Shown: positions 9,770 through 20,316, counted from the first letter of the stretch. The stretch: 64,000 nucleotides of DNA from Hennigella sp049177145 (GCA_049177145.1 CP185406.1:62001-126000); one strand, 5' to 3'. Translations and numbers: made by a program. Notes: generated from the sequence alone by a model not told the origin.

Positions 9770-10009
9770 TTAAAAAATATTATTGCGGTCTAGCCGATTT
9801 TTAATCTTTTTTATTTCAGACATAATTAAATCAAATTTCTCATCAATTGAAAGAGAGCGCTTCTTCTTAATTCCGAAAGCTACAGCTTGTTTGTTTGAAT
9901 CGAAATTTTTTAATTGTTGCATAATTTCCAACTTGTCTGTTAATATCTTAACTACATTATAGTTATCTTTAAATTCTGTTTTTGTAATTTTTGTATATGG
10001 CTTTGCCAT
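9770..10009 (-). CDS. Small Lys-rich protein of unknown function
   Basis: 79 residues, no TGA codon. The sequence begins MAKPYTKITKTEFKDNYNVVKIL and ends with a helical, charged segment KKKRSLSIDEKFDLIMSEIKKIKNRLD. No cysteine pairs, membrane segment or known family motif. It carries the same ~90-base leader as the neighbouring dprA-like gene and its own downstream stem-loop. The start is preceded by GAAAGGATAATT, a plausible ribosome site. I do not recognise it. Confidence 0.6.
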   Translation of the reverse strand: MAKPYTKITKTEFKDNYNVVKILTDKLEIMQQLKNFDSNKQAVAFGIKKKRSLSIDEKFDLIMSEIKKIKNRLDRNNIF

Positions 10010-10021
10010 AATTATCCTTTC

Positions 10022-10113
10022 ACATACACCTTTACTTAAAAATTGGAAAAAGGTAGGAATTATTTTTTATAAAATAGTCATAAACGGAGACAGATAGTGA
10101 AGATATGGCAAAC
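10022..10113. repeat. Duplicated leader element, copy B (upstream of the 79-residue ORF)
   Basis: Partner of 9566-9656. The conserved core contains a run reading GGAAAAAGGTAGGAATTATT on the plus strand. The minus strand downstream of it leads to the ATG at 10009. Confidence 0.8.
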
Positions 10114-10116
10114 AAA

Positions 10117-10174
10117 AATAACTATATTTTTGCATAAAAAAGAGGGGTTACCCCCCCTCCTAAATATAGTTATT
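10117..10174 (-). terminator. Nested terminator of trmD
   Basis: An outer 13-bp stem (AATAACTATATTT / AAATATAGTTATT) overlaps the trmD stop. It encloses an inner GAGGGG/CCCCTC stem which, on the minus strand, is followed by a T run. Confidence 0.8.
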
Positions 10175-10844
10175 TAGTCTTTAATAGATCTGGTCTATAT
10201 TTCTTTGTCTTAGCTAATCTATTAGCTTTTCTAAATTCTGCTATCTTTTTATGATTGCCTGATAGTAAGATGGATGGAACTTTATAACCATCAAATGATA
10301 CCGGTCTAGTATATGTATCATAATCTAAAAGATTATCATTGAAGGTTTCATCATCTAATGAACTACCAGTGATAACACCTTTAACTAATCTAGTTATGGC
10401 TTCAACCATAGCCATAGCTGGAACTTCGCCACCAGTTAGAACATAGTCACCCATAGAAACTATTTGATCAACATAATTGATTATGCGTGCGTCAAAGCCT
10501 TCATAGTGTCCACATACAATTATTAAATCTTTCTTACTTTTAGCTAATGATTTAGCTTTAGTTTGATTAAATAGTTTTCCTTGTGGACTAGTTAGAATAA
10601 CTAGACTATTTTTTGTTTTATATTTTTTGATAGCTGCAACTATAGCAGGCAAGCCAATAATCATTCCTGCTCCGCCACCAAATTGGTAGTCATCTACTTT
10701 TTTATGTTTATCTTTAGAAAAATCACGGAAATTAACAATTGTTAATTTGAGCTTTTTATTAGCTATTGCACGTTTAATAATTGAAAACTTTTTAAAGTTT
10801 TCAAAAACTTCTGGGAATAGAGTTAGGATTGTTATCTTTTTCAT
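10170..10844 (-). CDS. trmD: tRNA (guanine-37-N1)-methyltransferase
   Basis: 224 residues with no TGA Trp. The start MKKITILTLFPEVFENF, the trefoil-knot SAM site (ILTSPQGK, CGHYEGFDARI, YVLTGGEVPAMAMVEAI) and PSILLSGNHKKI are all diagnostic. It methylates G37 next to the anticodon of tRNAs, preventing +1 frameshifts. Its start shares a base with the stop of the YitT-family gene. The rpsP-rplS-trmD cluster is the standard order with the membrane gene inserted. Confidence 0.97.
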   Translation of the reverse strand: MKKITILTLFPEVFENFKKFSIIKRAIANKKLKLTIVNFRDFSKDKHKKVDDYQFGGGAGMIIGLPAIVAAIKKYKTKNSLVILTSPQGKLFNQTKAKSLAKSKKDLIIVCGHYEGFDARIINYVDQIVSMGDYVLTGGEVPAMAMVEAITRLVKGVITGSSLDDETFNDNLLDYDTYTRPVSFDGYKVPSILLSGNHKKIAEFRKANRLAKTKKYRPDLLKTK

Positions 10845-12025
10845 TATCTACTACCTTGACGTTGAAGGTTGAATGGACCATCAACTGCTTCTAGTTTAGA
10901 AATGGTGATAGTCGAGTCATTATCAATTTTATTGATTTGATCTATGATCATAGGAAGCTCTGTAGCAGAACAAATTGTGATAAACATCTTTTGTTTCTTG
11001 TTGCTATAGCCACCTACTCTATCAGTTAAGCTACTACCATGAACATAGTGATTCTTGTATAACAAGTCTCTAATTTGTTTTGCTTTTGGACTATAAACTT
11101 CAACCTTGCATCTTCTTGTATTAGGATAAAGTTTTTTATAGATAGCTGTAAAGATCAACATTGAAATCAATGTTCCCACTCAGTTTGAGTTAAAGAAGAA
11201 TTCAACACTTTGACATTCTTTGCAAGCCAAGCAAGCTGGTGTAAACGAACCAATAGCTGAAGCTAAAGTAATCATCACAATGTTTAAAGCTAAGAAGAAT
11301 GTACCAACATTCATTTTCTTTTCAGCAGCTAGATAGACAGACACTATGTCTGTGCCAGCTGTTGAACCACCAACTATAAATAAGACAGCAAAGACAAATG
11401 ATGCAATAAAGGCATATGTTACTGTAGATAAGATTAATAATAGAGGTTTAACATAGTTAGCGGGATCATATGATGGAATTAAATCACCATGAACGCTAAA
11501 AGGCAAAACCTGAATGTGGTATACACCAAGTTCTTTTATTCAATTTGCTTGTCCAGCTAATAAAGCAGTTTGACCAAATAGTGATCATCCATCAATTCCA
11601 GGGATGAAGTCAAAAGCAAAACCTGATAGAGAGTTTGCAATCAAGAATGTTAATGTTAACATTGCAAACCTGTGTCCAACTTTAAACCAAGCAAAGATAA
11701 ACAATGGTGCATTACCAACTAATAGTAGCCCTCAGAATAACGCTGAGTACACCATGCTATTGTATTCACCTGTTGCTTTAGTTATAAAGTAGTTAGATAG
11801 CTTTGCTATCCCTTGCAAAAAACTTGATAATCCATAGCTAAATGCTCCAGTATTTTTAATAAAGCATGTAGTTAAGAAAGCAAAAACAATTCCACATAGA
11901 CCTGCAATAACATACTTAAGTGGAATAGATTTATTTAAATAAAGTTTAGCAAATGGGATGGGCTTAGCATGTAAATGTCTAAGCTCATATTTACCATAGT
12001 TAAAATCGGTTCTTTTGTTTTTCAT
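10844..12025 (-). CDS. YitT/DUF2179-family membrane protein
   Basis: 393 residues, joined across two TGA codons. After a basic N-terminus, five or six hydrophobic segments follow, including IPLKYVIAGLCGIVFAFLTTCFI and TYAFIASFVFAVLFIVGGSTAGTDIVSVYLA, the latter typical of the YitT family. A soluble C-terminal ~95 residues (KVEVYSPKAKQIRDLLYKNHYVHGSS..GGYSNKKQKMFITICSATELP) match the DUF2179 regulatory domain. Transported substrate is unknown. It has its own TATAAT six bases before the ATG, right after the rplS terminator, so it and trmD can be made from a separate leaderless mRNA. Confidence 0.85.
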
Positions 12026-12031
12026 AGCAAT

Positions 12032-12037
12032 ATTATA
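12032..12037 (-). promoter_or_regulatory. -10 element placing the yitT-type ATG at +1
   Basis: TATAAT on the minus strand, six bases (ATTGCT) before ATG 12025; no Shine-Dalgarno sequence is possible in between. Confidence 0.75.
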
Positions 12038-12041
12038 AAAA

Positions 12042-12066
12042 AAATAAGAAGCTTTGCTTCTTATTT
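12042..12066 (-). terminator. rplS terminator
   Basis: AAATAAGAAGC, loop TTT, GCTTCTTATTT; the rplS stop lies in the right arm. Minus-strand T run follows. Confidence 0.85.
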
Positions 12067-12414
12067 ATTAGTTTCAGCGATTCTTGCTGATTTTCCAGAA
12101 CGTTTTCTCATGTATGAGATGTAAGCTCTTCTTACTTTACCTTTTTTGTCAACATTAATTTTAACAATTTGAGGTGAGTGCATTGGGAAAGTTTTTTCAA
12201 CACCGTTTTCTTTTCTTAGTAAGAAAGTCTTAGAGTTTCCAGAACCTTTTACTCTTAAACATACACCAGTGAATGTTTGGATTCTTGCTTTCTTTCCTTC
12301 CATAATCTTATAGCTAACTGAGATTGTGTCTCCTGCTTTAAAGTTTGGAAGATCATCACGCATTTGACCACGGATAATTCTGTTTAAGATTTTTTGTTTA
12401 TCAATCTTTGCCAT
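12061..12414 (-). CDS. rplS: 50S ribosomal protein L19
   Basis: 117 residues. The core PNFKAGDTISVSYKIMEGKKARIQTFTGVCLRVKGSGNSKTFLLRKENGVEKTFPMHSP and the tail KVRRAYISYMRKRSGKSARI are standard L19. It lies at the 30S-50S interface. Two bases separate the rpsP stop and its ATG. Length is normal for the family. Confidence 0.97.
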   Translation of the reverse strand: MAKIDKQKILNRIIRGQMRDDLPNFKAGDTISVSYKIMEGKKARIQTFTGVCLRVKGSGNSKTFLLRKENGVEKTFPMHSPQIVKINVDKKGKVRRAYISYMRKRSGKSARIAETNK

Positions 12415-12416
12415 AA

Positions 12417-12818
12417 TTATTTAGTCTCCTTTGGTGCTTCAGCTTTAGCTGGTTCAGCAGGTTTAGCAGCAGGTTTTGCTTTTTTAGGAGCATTCTTCTT
12501 TGCTAGTTTCTTAGCTACTTTTTTCTTAGAAAGTTTTCTTTTACCTTTCTTTGCAGGTTTAGCCTTCTTGCTTGCTAAGAACTTAGCATAAATTCCTTGT
12601 TTCTTAAGAACACTTAAAACTGTGTCACATGGTTGTGCACCTTGTGATAATAGTTTAATAGTTAGTTCTTCATTAAGCTTTGCTTTACCTGTTGCAGGAT
12701 CATAAGTGCCTAGCAAGTGTAAGTATGCACCGTCACGTCTTTTACGTGAGTCGATAGCAATTACACGGTAAGCTGGTAACTTATGTCTACCTAACTTTGT
12801 TAATCTAATTTTTACCAT
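12417..12818 (-). CDS. rpsP: 30S ribosomal protein S16 with Lys/Ala/Pro tail
   Basis: 133 residues. The first ~80 are S16: MVKIRLTKLGRHKLPAYRVIAIDSRKRRDGAYLHLLGTYDP. From about residue 85 a low-complexity basic tail follows (AKPAKKGKRKLSKKKVAKKLAKKNAPKKAKPAAKPAEPAK). The same composition occurs in the S2 N-terminus. The leader carries GGGAG before the ATG, and a TATAAT on the minus strand (12863-12868) is the probable -10. First gene of the rpsP-rplS group. Confidence 0.96.
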   Translation of the reverse strand: MVKIRLTKLGRHKLPAYRVIAIDSRKRRDGAYLHLLGTYDPATGKAKLNEELTIKLLSQGAQPCDTVLSVLKKQGIYAKFLASKKAKPAKKGKRKLSKKKVAKKLAKKNAPKKAKPAAKPAEPAKAEAPKETK

Positions 12819-12910
12819 ATAAAACTCCCAATGTGTTTTATCATTTTTTATTTTGTCTATATATTATATGTAATTTTTGAAAATTTACTTATTAAATAAC
12901 ATAAAATAAA

Positions 12911-12916
12911 TATATT
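12911..12916 (+). promoter_or_regulatory. -10 of the Ald-like gene
   Basis: TATATT nine bases before ATG 12926, no ribosome-binding site; part of the 9-base spacing class. Confidence 0.5.
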
Positions 12917-12925
12917 ATTGAAACA

Positions 12926-13990
12926 ATGAAAAGAATTGGAATCTTATATGATAAATCAAGCAAGAAAGTTTTCTTGCTTCCTAATGAAGTTAAACAATTA
13001 ACTCAACAAGGTGTAATGGTTAACATACCTTGTGGTTTAGGTTTTTGCATTGGTATCAATGACAATGAATATATCGCAGCTGGCGCTAAGGTCTATCCTG
13101 AATGACAAGCCGTTATTAATTCATCAGATGTTTTACTAAAAGTAAATGCTTTTAATAAGACTGAATTAGCATTAATGAAAAACAAGATTGCTATCACCAT
13201 GGTTAATTATTTAGCAAATGTTGATATGCTTTACTTTATGTTAGAAAACAAAGTTACTGGTTTGGAATGATGCAGTTTAAATGACCGTAATGGATTTGTT
13301 CTATTTCCTGAAATAGAAGAAACAAAAGCTCCATTAATAATGCACTATGTTAAATCGGCTATTGCTAAAGGTCTAGCAACTAGAGCAAAAGACAAAGTTT
13401 CATATCCTAAAGAACCATCAATGTTAATTCTTAATGCAACATTTGCTGGTGTAGCTTTAGCTAAACAAGCATTAGCATCAGGGTTTAAAGTGACTCTTGC
13501 TGACAATGACACTAAATACTTAGTTTCATTAAAGAAATCATCTGGACTAAAAGATTTGGATTTTGTAGATGCTAACTTTGAAACATTAGTTGAACAAATC
13601 AAAACTAAAAATGTTTTTGTTAACACAGCAATTAATCCAACTGATTTAACAAAGTTAAGAATAACAAAAGATATGATCCAATCAATGCCAAAAGGATCTA
13701 TGGCTATTGATGCTGCTTGTGAATATGGCTATGCTTTTCATTTCATAAAGAAGTATGCTGACAAACAACTTAAATGAAATAAATTAGATAAGTCATACTA
13801 TATGGCACACGAAGATATAACTAATCTTGCAGGTAAAGAAGTAAGCCAAATTATTTCATCTAAATCTGTTAAATATTTATTGGATGTAATTAAACAAGGA
13901 ACTGATAATTCTGTTATTTGAAAAATAACAAATTGCCAGGGTGGCAAAGTTGTTAATTCAACAATTAATAGCAAATTGCATCTATACTAA
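12926..13990 (+). CDS. Alanine dehydrogenase/transhydrogenase-alpha-like protein with altered active site
   Basis: 354 residues; TGA Trp at several sites (YPEWQ, LEWCS, QLKWN, VIWKI). The N-terminal domain follows the Ald pattern: IGILYDKSSKKVFLLPNEVKQLTQQG..IPCGLGFCIGINDNEYIAAGAKVY..SSDVLLKVNAF. The family's ENRVALTP Arg is replaced (KKVFLLP). The LHLAA histidine is missing (VNYLANVD). The NAD loop GGGVAG reads NATFAG. The second domain otherwise keeps the Rossmann outline (LAKQALASGFKVTLADND). Normal length, open frame, so under selection, but classical alanine dehydrogenation looks unlikely. Convergent with ispH, overlapping by 9 bases. Confidence 0.7.
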
Positions 13991-14851
13991 TTGATTAAGT
14001 TTTTTAATAAAACGATCAACTTGTTCTTGAGAGACTGAACTGCTTGTAAAGATAGCACAGTCTTTTTTGTTTTTTAACATTTGTTTGTTTAACTTTATGT
14101 GTTGCGGGTCAACAAAGACAACGTGTTTTTGTCTAGTTTTTAACAAGTTAAAAAGTGATTGCCCATTATGGCTTGCTGGATCAGAAATAACAAAGACTAT
14201 ATCATATGGTTTTGTCTCATAAACATTATGTTGTCTTTGTTTGCTTGAATAGCAAATTGTGTTAGAAAACTTAATGATTGCAGGTGGTGTAAATCACTTT
14301 TGCGTAGCAAGAAATTCATTCTCATCCATTGTTGTTTGGCTAACCACATGGACATATGACATCCCTAAAACTTTGTTTAAATCTTTTTTAGTTTTATAGA
14401 TAGTAATGTTGTTGCCGCCACGTGATTTAGCAGCAATAGCTTCTACATGGTCTTTATCCCCGAAATATGCAACATGGAACCCATGTAAAATTGCTCTATC
14501 TATCTTTGATAGTACTTTTAAAACTTGAGGGCAAGTTAGGTCAAACATTTTCCATCCTTTTGTTTGAACATAATCAATTGCTCTTTGATCAGTTCCATGC
14601 GCAGAAAAGATAATGACATTATTGTTTGTTTTAATAGATTTAACTAATGCTAATCTATCATGTGTTTTGTTATCAAGAATCTTAACATTCTTGTATTTTA
14701 AAAGTTGTTTGCATAACTCATCATTATGTACAATGTTACCAATCAAATAAACATGTGCTGACTTATAGTCATCAATGATTTGTAAAGTCTTTTCTACTGC
14801 TTTTTTCACTCCTGGGCAAAAAGCACAAGGTTGAACTAAATGTATATTCAT
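13982..14851 (-). CDS. ispH: 4-hydroxy-3-methylbut-2-enyl diphosphate reductase IspH
   Basis: 289 residues, TAG stop. The three iron-sulfur cysteines are in place: PCAFCPGVKKAV, DLTCPQVLKV and NTICYSSKQRQ. Also seen are GNIVHNDELCKQL (HNxxVxxxL), VIIFSAHGTDQ and VVSQTTMDENEF. IspH performs the last step of the non-mevalonate isoprenoid pathway, giving IPP and DMAPP, needed for tRNA i6A and polyprenyl carriers. No other pathway gene lies in the window. GATAAT six bases before the ATG suggests a leaderless mRNA. Divergent from ileS. Confidence 0.9.
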
Positions 14852-14891
14852 ATACTAATTATCTATTTTTTAAATGAAAAAAATCATAATA

Positions 14892-14897
14892 TATAAT
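14892..14897 (+). promoter_or_regulatory. -10 of ileS
   Basis: TATAAT ends nine bases before the ileS ATG at 14907; no Shine-Dalgarno sequence. Confidence 0.7.
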
Positions 14898-14906
14898 TAA
14901 AACAAT

Positions 14907-17612
14907 ATGGCAGATTTAAAAGAACAAATCAAACAAAGTCTAAATATGGGTAAAACTGGCTTAGAAATGAAAGCCAATTTATCTACTAAAGAACCTAAGA
15001 TTCAACAAAGTTGAATTGAATCTAAAGTTTATGAACAAGTTTTAGCAAAGAATCATAAGGAAAACAAACAATGAATTCTACATGATGGTCCTCCATATGC
15101 TAATGGTGATCTACACGTAGGACATGCTTTAAACAAAATCCTAAAGGATATCATTGTTAGATATAAAAATGCAAAAGGCTTCTATGCACCTTTTGTTATG
15201 GGTTGAGATACTCATGGTTTGCCAATTGAGCATGCTTTAACTAAAAAGCTAGGCAAAGAATATAACCAATTAACAATTGGGCAAAAACGTCAAAAGTGTT
15301 ATGATTTTGCTTTAGCAAACATTACTAAACAAAAAGAACAATTTTCTAAATTTGGTTTGTTTACTAATTATGACAAAATCTATATGACGATGTCAAAAGA
15401 TTATGAAAGTAGACAACTTAATCTTTTCTTAAAAATGATTGAACAAGGTTTAGTGTTCCAAGCACTTAAACCAGTTTATTGGTCTTGGTCTAGTCAAACA
15501 GCTTTAGCTGAAGCAGAAATTGAATATAAAGATTTAGAAGCATTTTCAATCTATGTCGGCTTCAATGTTGTTGATGGCAAAAAGCTTTTAGAGAAAGATG
15601 ACCAAATTGTTATTTGGACAACAACACCTTGAACAATTCCAAGTAACTTAGCTGTTGCAGTTAACCCAGATTTTGAATATGTTAGAGTACAAGTTGATAA
15701 GAAACATTATGTTGTTGCTAAAGAACTTGTAAAGAATATTGCTAAAGTACTTGAATGAAAGCAACCAAAGGTTGTAGCAACATTTAAGGGTAAAGAACTT
15801 GAAAAGGTTATGTATGCTCATCCTTTATATAACAAACCTTGTCCAGTTATTCTAGCAAACTATGTTTCTATGGAAGATGGAACAGGTTGTGTTCATAATG
15901 CTCCAGGTTTTGGAGATGATGACTATCTTGCATGTAAAGCATATAAGATTGAACCATTCTGTCCAATTGACAAACTTGGTAAATTTACTGCAGAAATAAA
16001 AGATAAGGAACTAGAAGGTATCTTCTATGAAGATGCTAATGAAGGAATTGTTAAAAGACTAGAAGCTTCAGGCAATTTATTAAAAGCAGGTAAGATTACT
16101 CACTCTGCTGCAATTGACTGAAGAACTAAAAAACCAGTTTTGTATCGTGCAACAAAACAATGATTTGTTAATATTAACAAGATTAAGAAAGACATCATTA
16201 AAAACTTAAATGATGTTAAGTTTAATTCTGAATCAAACAAGAACCACATGAAAGAAATGATTGATAATCGTTCTGAATGATGTATTTCTAGACAAAGAGT
16301 TTGGGGTGTTCCAATCTGTATTATCTATGATAATGAAGAACCAATCCTTGATTTAGACTTGTGCAAACACATTGTTGATATTTTATCTAAAGAAGGTACA
16401 AATGTTTGATTTGATAAACCAGTTGAATATTTCTTAACTGATAAATATAAAGATGGCAAATACACAAAGTGTATGGACACTATGGATGTATGATTTGACT
16501 CTGGTTCAAGTCATATGATGTTTGAACAATTAGGTTGAAACAAACAATGCGATTTATATTTAGAAGGTAATGACCAATATCGTGGTTGATTTAACTCTTC
16601 TATTATTACATCAACAATTGTTAAACAAACTTCTGCTTATAAACAATTAATCAGTCATGGTATGACTGTTGATGAACAAGGCAGAAAGATGTCTAAGTCT
16701 TTAGGAAATGGTGTTGACCCATTAAAAGTTTGTCAAAAATATGGCGCTGACATTTTAAGAATGTGAGTAGCAAATAGCAACTATGTTGCTGATGTTTCTA
16801 TTTCAGAAAATATCTTAAAGCAAATTTCTGAAATGTATCGTAGAATCAGAAACTCTTTGTTCAGATTCTGTTTAAGTAATATTGATGACTTTGATTTTGC
16901 TAAAGACACTAAATACTTCTTTAGCCAAGAAGATCTATTTGTTTTAAATCAACTAAAAGCTAATATTGATAAAATCAATAAAGCTTATGAAGCATTTGAT
17001 TTCTCTGTAGCAGTAAAAACAATTAATGCGCATGTAATTGAGTTAAGTGGTTGATACTTTGATTTAATTAAGGATACATTGTATTGTGATGAAGCAAACA
17101 ATGAACGTAGAAGAACAATTCAAACTGTTTTATATTTCCTATTAAATAGTTATTTGTGTTTCTTAGCACCAATTATTCCTCATACTGCATGAGAAGTTCA
17201 TGGTTTCTTTAAGAAAACAAATAAACAACCTAACATAATGTTAGAACCATGAGTTGATAAGCTTCCATTTGAAGTTGAACCAATCAATGTTGAGATGTGA
17301 AACCAAATCTTCAAATTGAAAGATTTAGTATTTGCTAAGATTGAGCAAATGAGAAATGATAAAGTTATTAACAAGAATAATGAAGCTGAAGTAACTTTAA
17401 CATTTAGTAACGAACACAAGATTGATGCACAGTTATTAAAGAAAATTTTTAATGTTGCTAAAGTAACAATTAATAATGTTAAAGGTGATGACATCAAAGT
17501 AGATGCTGTCAAAACTAAGTTTGTTAAATGTATTAGATGTTGGAACTACTATCCAGCAGATCAAGTTCATGATGAACTATGTGAACGTTGTGCAAAGATA
17601 ATTAAGAAATAA
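14907..17612 (+). CDS. ileS: Isoleucyl-tRNA synthetase
   Basis: 901 residues with many TGA Trp codons. Class I motifs are clear: DGPPYANGDLHVGHALNK (HIGH-type, about residue 60-77) and KMSKSLGN (near 593). The CP1 editing region lies between, with VIWTTTPWTIPSN. The extreme C-terminus carries a zinc site, CIRCWNYYPADQVHDELCERC. It charges tRNA-Ile and edits Val. The start ATG 14907 gives the family N-terminus (LKEQIKQSLNMGKTGLEMKANL). It overlaps dinB convergently by 11 bases. Confidence 0.98.
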
Positions 17613-18774
17613 ATTTATCTTTAGCTATAAAGACTAGGTCCTTACCTAGTTTTTTATTTATATCCTCAACAATCTTGTTGAGTTTATTTTTACGCTTAGG
17701 CATTAATTGAATCTCTAGAGATTCATCAGCGTCTGCTTTTACAAGTTTAGATAAGTTAATGCCTAATAATTGAATCATGCTGCTGCCGTCCCACACCATA
17801 CCTAGTAGTTTTAGAGCATAATAAGCTAAATCTTCTCATTTATAGATGTTACGATTTAATGTTTGGTTCTTGACGCGATTAACTTTGTTAATCTTATAAA
17901 TAATTCCAATACATGAACCAACCATTTTATAGGCTTCAAGTTTAGTTTGTAATTCTTGAGCAATATATTTTAATGTTGTTTCAATTTCAACAGAGTCATT
18001 TGTTGGGTCTAATAATGTATGACTAACTGATTGACTTTTTGGATCGTTTTTACTTGTATCAACAAAATCATCACCATGACCTAAAGCGTTTTGTCATGTT
18101 GTATATCAATTCTTATCTAAGTTTGCTTTTAGCAACTTAACATCATCAAAGTTTGCTAAGTCACCTATAGTTTTGATGCCAATACTTTTTAATCTCTTAG
18201 CAGTTGGTGGGCCAACAAAAAACATTTCTTCAATTGGCAAAGGCCAAATCTTTTCTTTTAATTCTTGTTCTGTTAAAACAGTAGTTATACCTTTTGGCTT
18301 GTTTAAATCTGTTGCCATTTTAGCTAAGAATTTATTATTGCTAATTCCAATAGATACAGATAACCCTAATGTCTTTCTTACATTTGCTTGCAAATGTTTA
18401 GCTAATAAAACAGGATCATTATTAAAATGTTTTAATGATCTAGTTACATCTAAGAAACATTCATCAATTGACATTTCTTCACAAATGTTTGAGTAATGCT
18501 TTTTTATGTATGCAAAAAACTCCATGCTCATTTTGTCATAAAGTTCATAATGCCCAGGAACAACAGTTAAACCTGGATATTTCTCTAAACCCATATAAAT
18601 GGGTTGTGCAGCTTTGATACCAAGTTTTCTTGCTGGATAACTTGCACAAGAAATAACTGAACGTTTATTTCTACCACTTACAACAAAAATTTTGCCCCTT
18701 AGTTTAGGGTTCATTACTTCTTCACAACTACAAAAGAAAGCATCAAGATCAATATGAAATATTGTCTTTTTCAT
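17602..18774 (-). CDS. dinB: DNA polymerase IV (Y family)
   Basis: 390 residues. Y-family signatures: FHIDLDAFFCSCEEVMNP at the start, SCASYPARKLGIKAA, and the catalytic EEMSIDECFLDVT near residue 100. The HhH region ELKEKIWPLPIEEMFFVGPPTAKRLKSIGIKTIGDLA and a little-finger domain follow after a TGA Trp. It copies past DNA lesions and is error prone. One base separates it from the tlyA stop, so the two are cotranscribed. No LexA-type box is visible. Confidence 0.95.
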
Positions 18775-18775
18775 A

Positions 18776-19504
18776 TTAGAACTTCCTTAAGTAAACTAAA
18801 TATTCCTTATTTCCGCCTTTAGCTCCAAGAATGGGAGATTCAATAACTTCGCTAATCATAAAACCATTTTGGTTAGCGCAAGAGCAAACTCTATCAATAG
18901 CTTGTTTGTGATATTTTTCCGGAACAACGCCTTTGCATCTATCAAGAATTTCTTTTGTTAATTCAAACTGTGGTTTGATTAAACAAACCATTTCAAAAGG
19001 ATAGCTAAACATTCTACCTACATGTTCAATAATTCTTGTTGCAGATATAAAACTGACATCGCATGCTGCAAAATCTACAGGACCAAAATCGCTTTTCTTT
19101 GTTGTGCAAAAATGAGTGCCTTCCATTAATTTAACTTTATCGCTTAATAATGAACGGTCAAATTGGTTTGTTCCTACATCTACAGCAATGACTTTTTTAG
19201 CACCATACTCAAGCATTACTTGAGTAAAGCCTCCAGTAGAACAGCCAATATCTAAACAAATTTTATCTTTTAAATCGATATCATAGTAGACAAGAGCTTT
19301 AAGTAATTTATAAGCACCTCTTGAAACTCATACATCATCTTTAATATTTAAAGAAATAATGTCATCTTCAGTGACAAGACAACTTGGTGTCTTTTCTACA
19401 GCACCATTAACTAAAACTCATCCATCTTCTATAAATTGGACGATTTTATTTCTTGAATAGTTTTTGTATTTATCTGTCAAAAACTTATCTAATCTAATAG
19501 CCAT
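18776..19504 (-). CDS. tlyA: TlyA-family rRNA 2'-O-methyltransferase / hemolysin-like protein
   Basis: 242 residues. An S4-type RNA-binding domain begins MAIRLDKFLTDKYKNYSRNKIVQFIEDGWVLVNG. An FtsJ-like SAM domain follows: ICLDIGCSTGGFTQVMLEYGAKKVIAVDVGTNQ, DFAACDVSFISATRI, and LIKPQFEL. In Mycobacterium TlyA methylates both rRNAs; the cytolysin label is historical. It overlaps promoters with the divergent BI-1-like gene. The usual C-terminal GNKEYL motif is present. Confidence 0.93.
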
Positions 19505-19526
19505 AATTAATATGATTTATTTAATT

Positions 19527-19536
19527 ATTATATAAT
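19527..19536. promoter_or_regulatory. Overlapping divergent -10 elements (tlyA / BI-1-like gene)
   Basis: ATTATATAAT is a perfect palindrome holding a TATAAT on each strand that share two bases. The plus-strand copy ends nine bases before ATG 19546; the minus copy serves tlyA. Simultaneous polymerase binding should be impossible. Confidence 0.7.
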
Positions 19537-19545
19537 TAAATAACT

Positions 19546-20316
19546 ATGGAACAACAATTTACAAAACGACAATATAGCTCGTCTCAAGTATCACTATTGA
19601 CTAAATCAATGTTGATAGCTAGTATTGCCTTTATTATCTTGGGAGCTTGTAGTTATGGATGAAGTGTAATGTTTATCAATTCACTTGACTATGACAACAT
19701 CGGTGTAGGATTAGGTATCTTCCTTGCTACCTTAATTGGTGGAATGGTAATATCTATTCTTTGAGTAAAGAATATGTTTCAATCCCAAAACATGGGATTA
19801 ACTATTCTATGCTATATCCTATATATATTGACAACCTCATTAGCTTTTGGCTGGTTATTCTCATTAGCTGCTAATAACATAGAATTATATTGATTACCTG
19901 TAATCTTTGTTATTACTGGTGGTATTTTCTTATTAGCAATTCTATTTGCTAAGATCTTAAGCATTAATGGTGTAATGACTATGGGCAAGATTATTGGTGC
20001 TACTGCTTTATCAATGGCTGTAGTATTAATCATCTTCTTAGTATTAACTATTGTATTTGCTACAACTAGATCAGAAGGTGTTGGTTTAGCTGTTGATGCT
20101 ATTGGATCATTAATAATGATGGCAATGGCTTTAGTAACATTCTTATATGTTATTATTGATATTTGACAAATCTCTAAGATGTCTGAATTTAGTGACCAAT
20201 CAGGAATTCAATCAAACTTACTTGCTTGATTCTTTGGTTATAGACTATTAACAGACTTAGTTAATGTATTGTTCATTGTCTTTATCTTCCTTTTAAGATT
20301 TGCAAGGAGAAGATAA
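19546..20316 (+). CDS. Bax inhibitor-1/YccA-like seven-helix membrane protein
   Basis: 256 residues with about seven hydrophobic segments. The C-terminal third has the family outline: a loop YVIIDIWQISKM (cf. YDTQ of BI-1) then a final pair of helices with WFFGYRLLTDLVNVLFIVFIFLLRF. BI-1 homologues conduct calcium in a pH-dependent way; whether this one does is unknown. Assignment rests on topology and weak motifs. It overlaps the HIT gene start by one base (TAATG) and leads a four-gene operon. A leaderless start is likely. Confidence 0.65.

Noticed and set aside
9566..10113. CRISPR array from the repeated leader
   Set aside because: Only two copies ~455 bases apart with a gene between; no regular spacers.
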